Positions 63,776 through 64,000 of a DNA stretch of 64,000 nt are shown piece after piece. The stretch is from Cohnella hashimotonis (GTDB taxonomy: Bacteria; Bacillota; Bacilli; Paenibacillales; Paenibacillaceae). A program made the translations under genes and the position numbers. The notes under the pieces are model-generated. The model was not told the origin of the DNA. It saw only the letters and a list, made by a program, of their open reading frames with translations, and made no database searches. Location of the stretch: NCBI RefSeq assembly GCF_030014955.1, contig NZ_JAGRPV010000001.1, positions 3,224,001-3,288,000 of the forward strand. The letters run 5' to 3'. How positions within the stretch are numbered: position 1 is the first letter of the stretch; each line of letters begins with the position of its first letter.

Positions 63776-64000
63776 TTATTTCCAAGCCTTGTTAATGCGT
63801 TCTTCCCATTCCTTAAGCGCATCCTCCAACGGCAGCTTGCCCAGCAAATACTTGTTCATCGCGTCCTCGTAGCCGGCGTTCGATTCGTTGATCAGCGATA
63901 CGGGGAGCTTCGCGCTCAAAATCGGAAGAATGTCGGCTTCAGGCTCGATCGTATACGACTCGACGTTCTTGCCCGCCACCGGACTGTTCCGCCATACGTC
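63776..64000 (-). CDS. Sugar ABC transporter substrate-binding protein, C-terminal 74 residues
   Basis: An open minus-strand frame enters from the window edge (DVWRNSPVAGKNVESYTIEPEADI...) and ends '...YEDAMNKYLLGKLPLEDALKEWEERINKAWK'. The 'A-M-N-K-Y-L-L-G-K-x-x-x-E-x-A-L-K-x-W-E-x-x-I-N-K-A' ending is typical of large CUT1 oligosaccharide-binding lipoproteins. The rest of the gene lies outside. It would give the specificity of the importer for the GH78/GH106/GH36 substrate. Confidence 0.88.
   Translation of the reverse strand, partial: DVWRNSPVAGKNVESYTIEPEADILPILSAKLPVSLINESNAGYEDAMNKYLLGKLPLEDALKEWEERINKAWK

Overview
The window looks like chromosomal DNA from a spore-forming, Gram-positive bacterium of the Paenibacillaceae (Paenibacillus or Cohnella-like). 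The support is a tricistronic GerA/GerB/GerC-type germination operon, S-layer-homology (SLH) surface proteins, a DUF2642 protein, copper-amine-oxidase-like and AMIN wall hydrolases, many AraC regulators paired with carbohydrate or oxidoreductase genes, strong AGGAGG-type ribosome binding sites with frequent TTG/GTG starts, and a moderately GC-rich codon pattern. The genus assignment is inference. No rRNA, tRNA, CRISPR array or prophage was seen.

Layout. 0-9 kb: a partial SUKH-like gene, a TetR gene with methionine aminopeptidase, a rifampin-phosphotransferase-like enzyme, small proteins (DUF7660, YcxB-like), an SDR/AraC pair and an ECF sigma/anti-sigma pair. 9.4-17.9 kb: an eight-gene operon on the minus strand that reads as a complete cyanuric acid/biuret catabolic unit: biuret hydrolase, a three-gene ABC importer, cyanuric acid amidohydrolase, allophanate hydrolase, a cupin and a PucR regulator. 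18-31.8 kb: cell-wall enzymes (amidase, L,D-transpeptidase), cupin, a soluble glucose-dehydrogenase-like lipoprotein, AraC/aldo-keto reductase, a heme membrane protein, a PhyH dioxygenase with divergent AraC, and a large protein of probable six-hairpin glycosidase fold. 32-36.3 kb: the germination operon. 36.3-38.1 kb: a CobW/ZigA metallochaperone gene behind two Zur-type palindromes, and a CBO0543-family pseudogene. 38.4-41 kb: a 607-residue protein with an N-terminal motif seen in secreted polymorphic-toxin or contractile-injection cargo proteins, together with a PAS-only protein.

42-50.5 kb is the most interesting region. A cobalamin riboswitch on the minus strand (B12 box at 50252-50267) lies upstream of an operon coding for an SLH-anchored alpha/alpha-toroid protein, a DUF4430 (transcobalamin C-domain-like) protein, an EcfT subunit, and one polypeptide that fuses two ECF ATPases with an S component. 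This looks like a surface system that splits the vertebrate intrinsic factor/transcobalamin architecture over two proteins and feeds an ECF importer. A fresh IS66-family element (12-bp inverted ends, exact 8-bp target duplication CAAAAGTG) has landed inside a 51-bp tandem repeat between riboswitch and operon.

50.5-64 kb: a TDT/SLAC1 anion channel with a LysR gene, a VOC pseudogene, a YtkA-like lipoprotein, then a carbohydrate-use locus on the minus strand: a sugar-binding protein (cut by the window edge), two ABC permeases, a GH78 rhamnosidase, a GH106-like hydrolase, a GH36 galactosidase and an SGNH esterase. The enzymes suggest import and intracellular trimming of rhamnose- and galactose-containing, possibly acylated, plant oligosaccharides.
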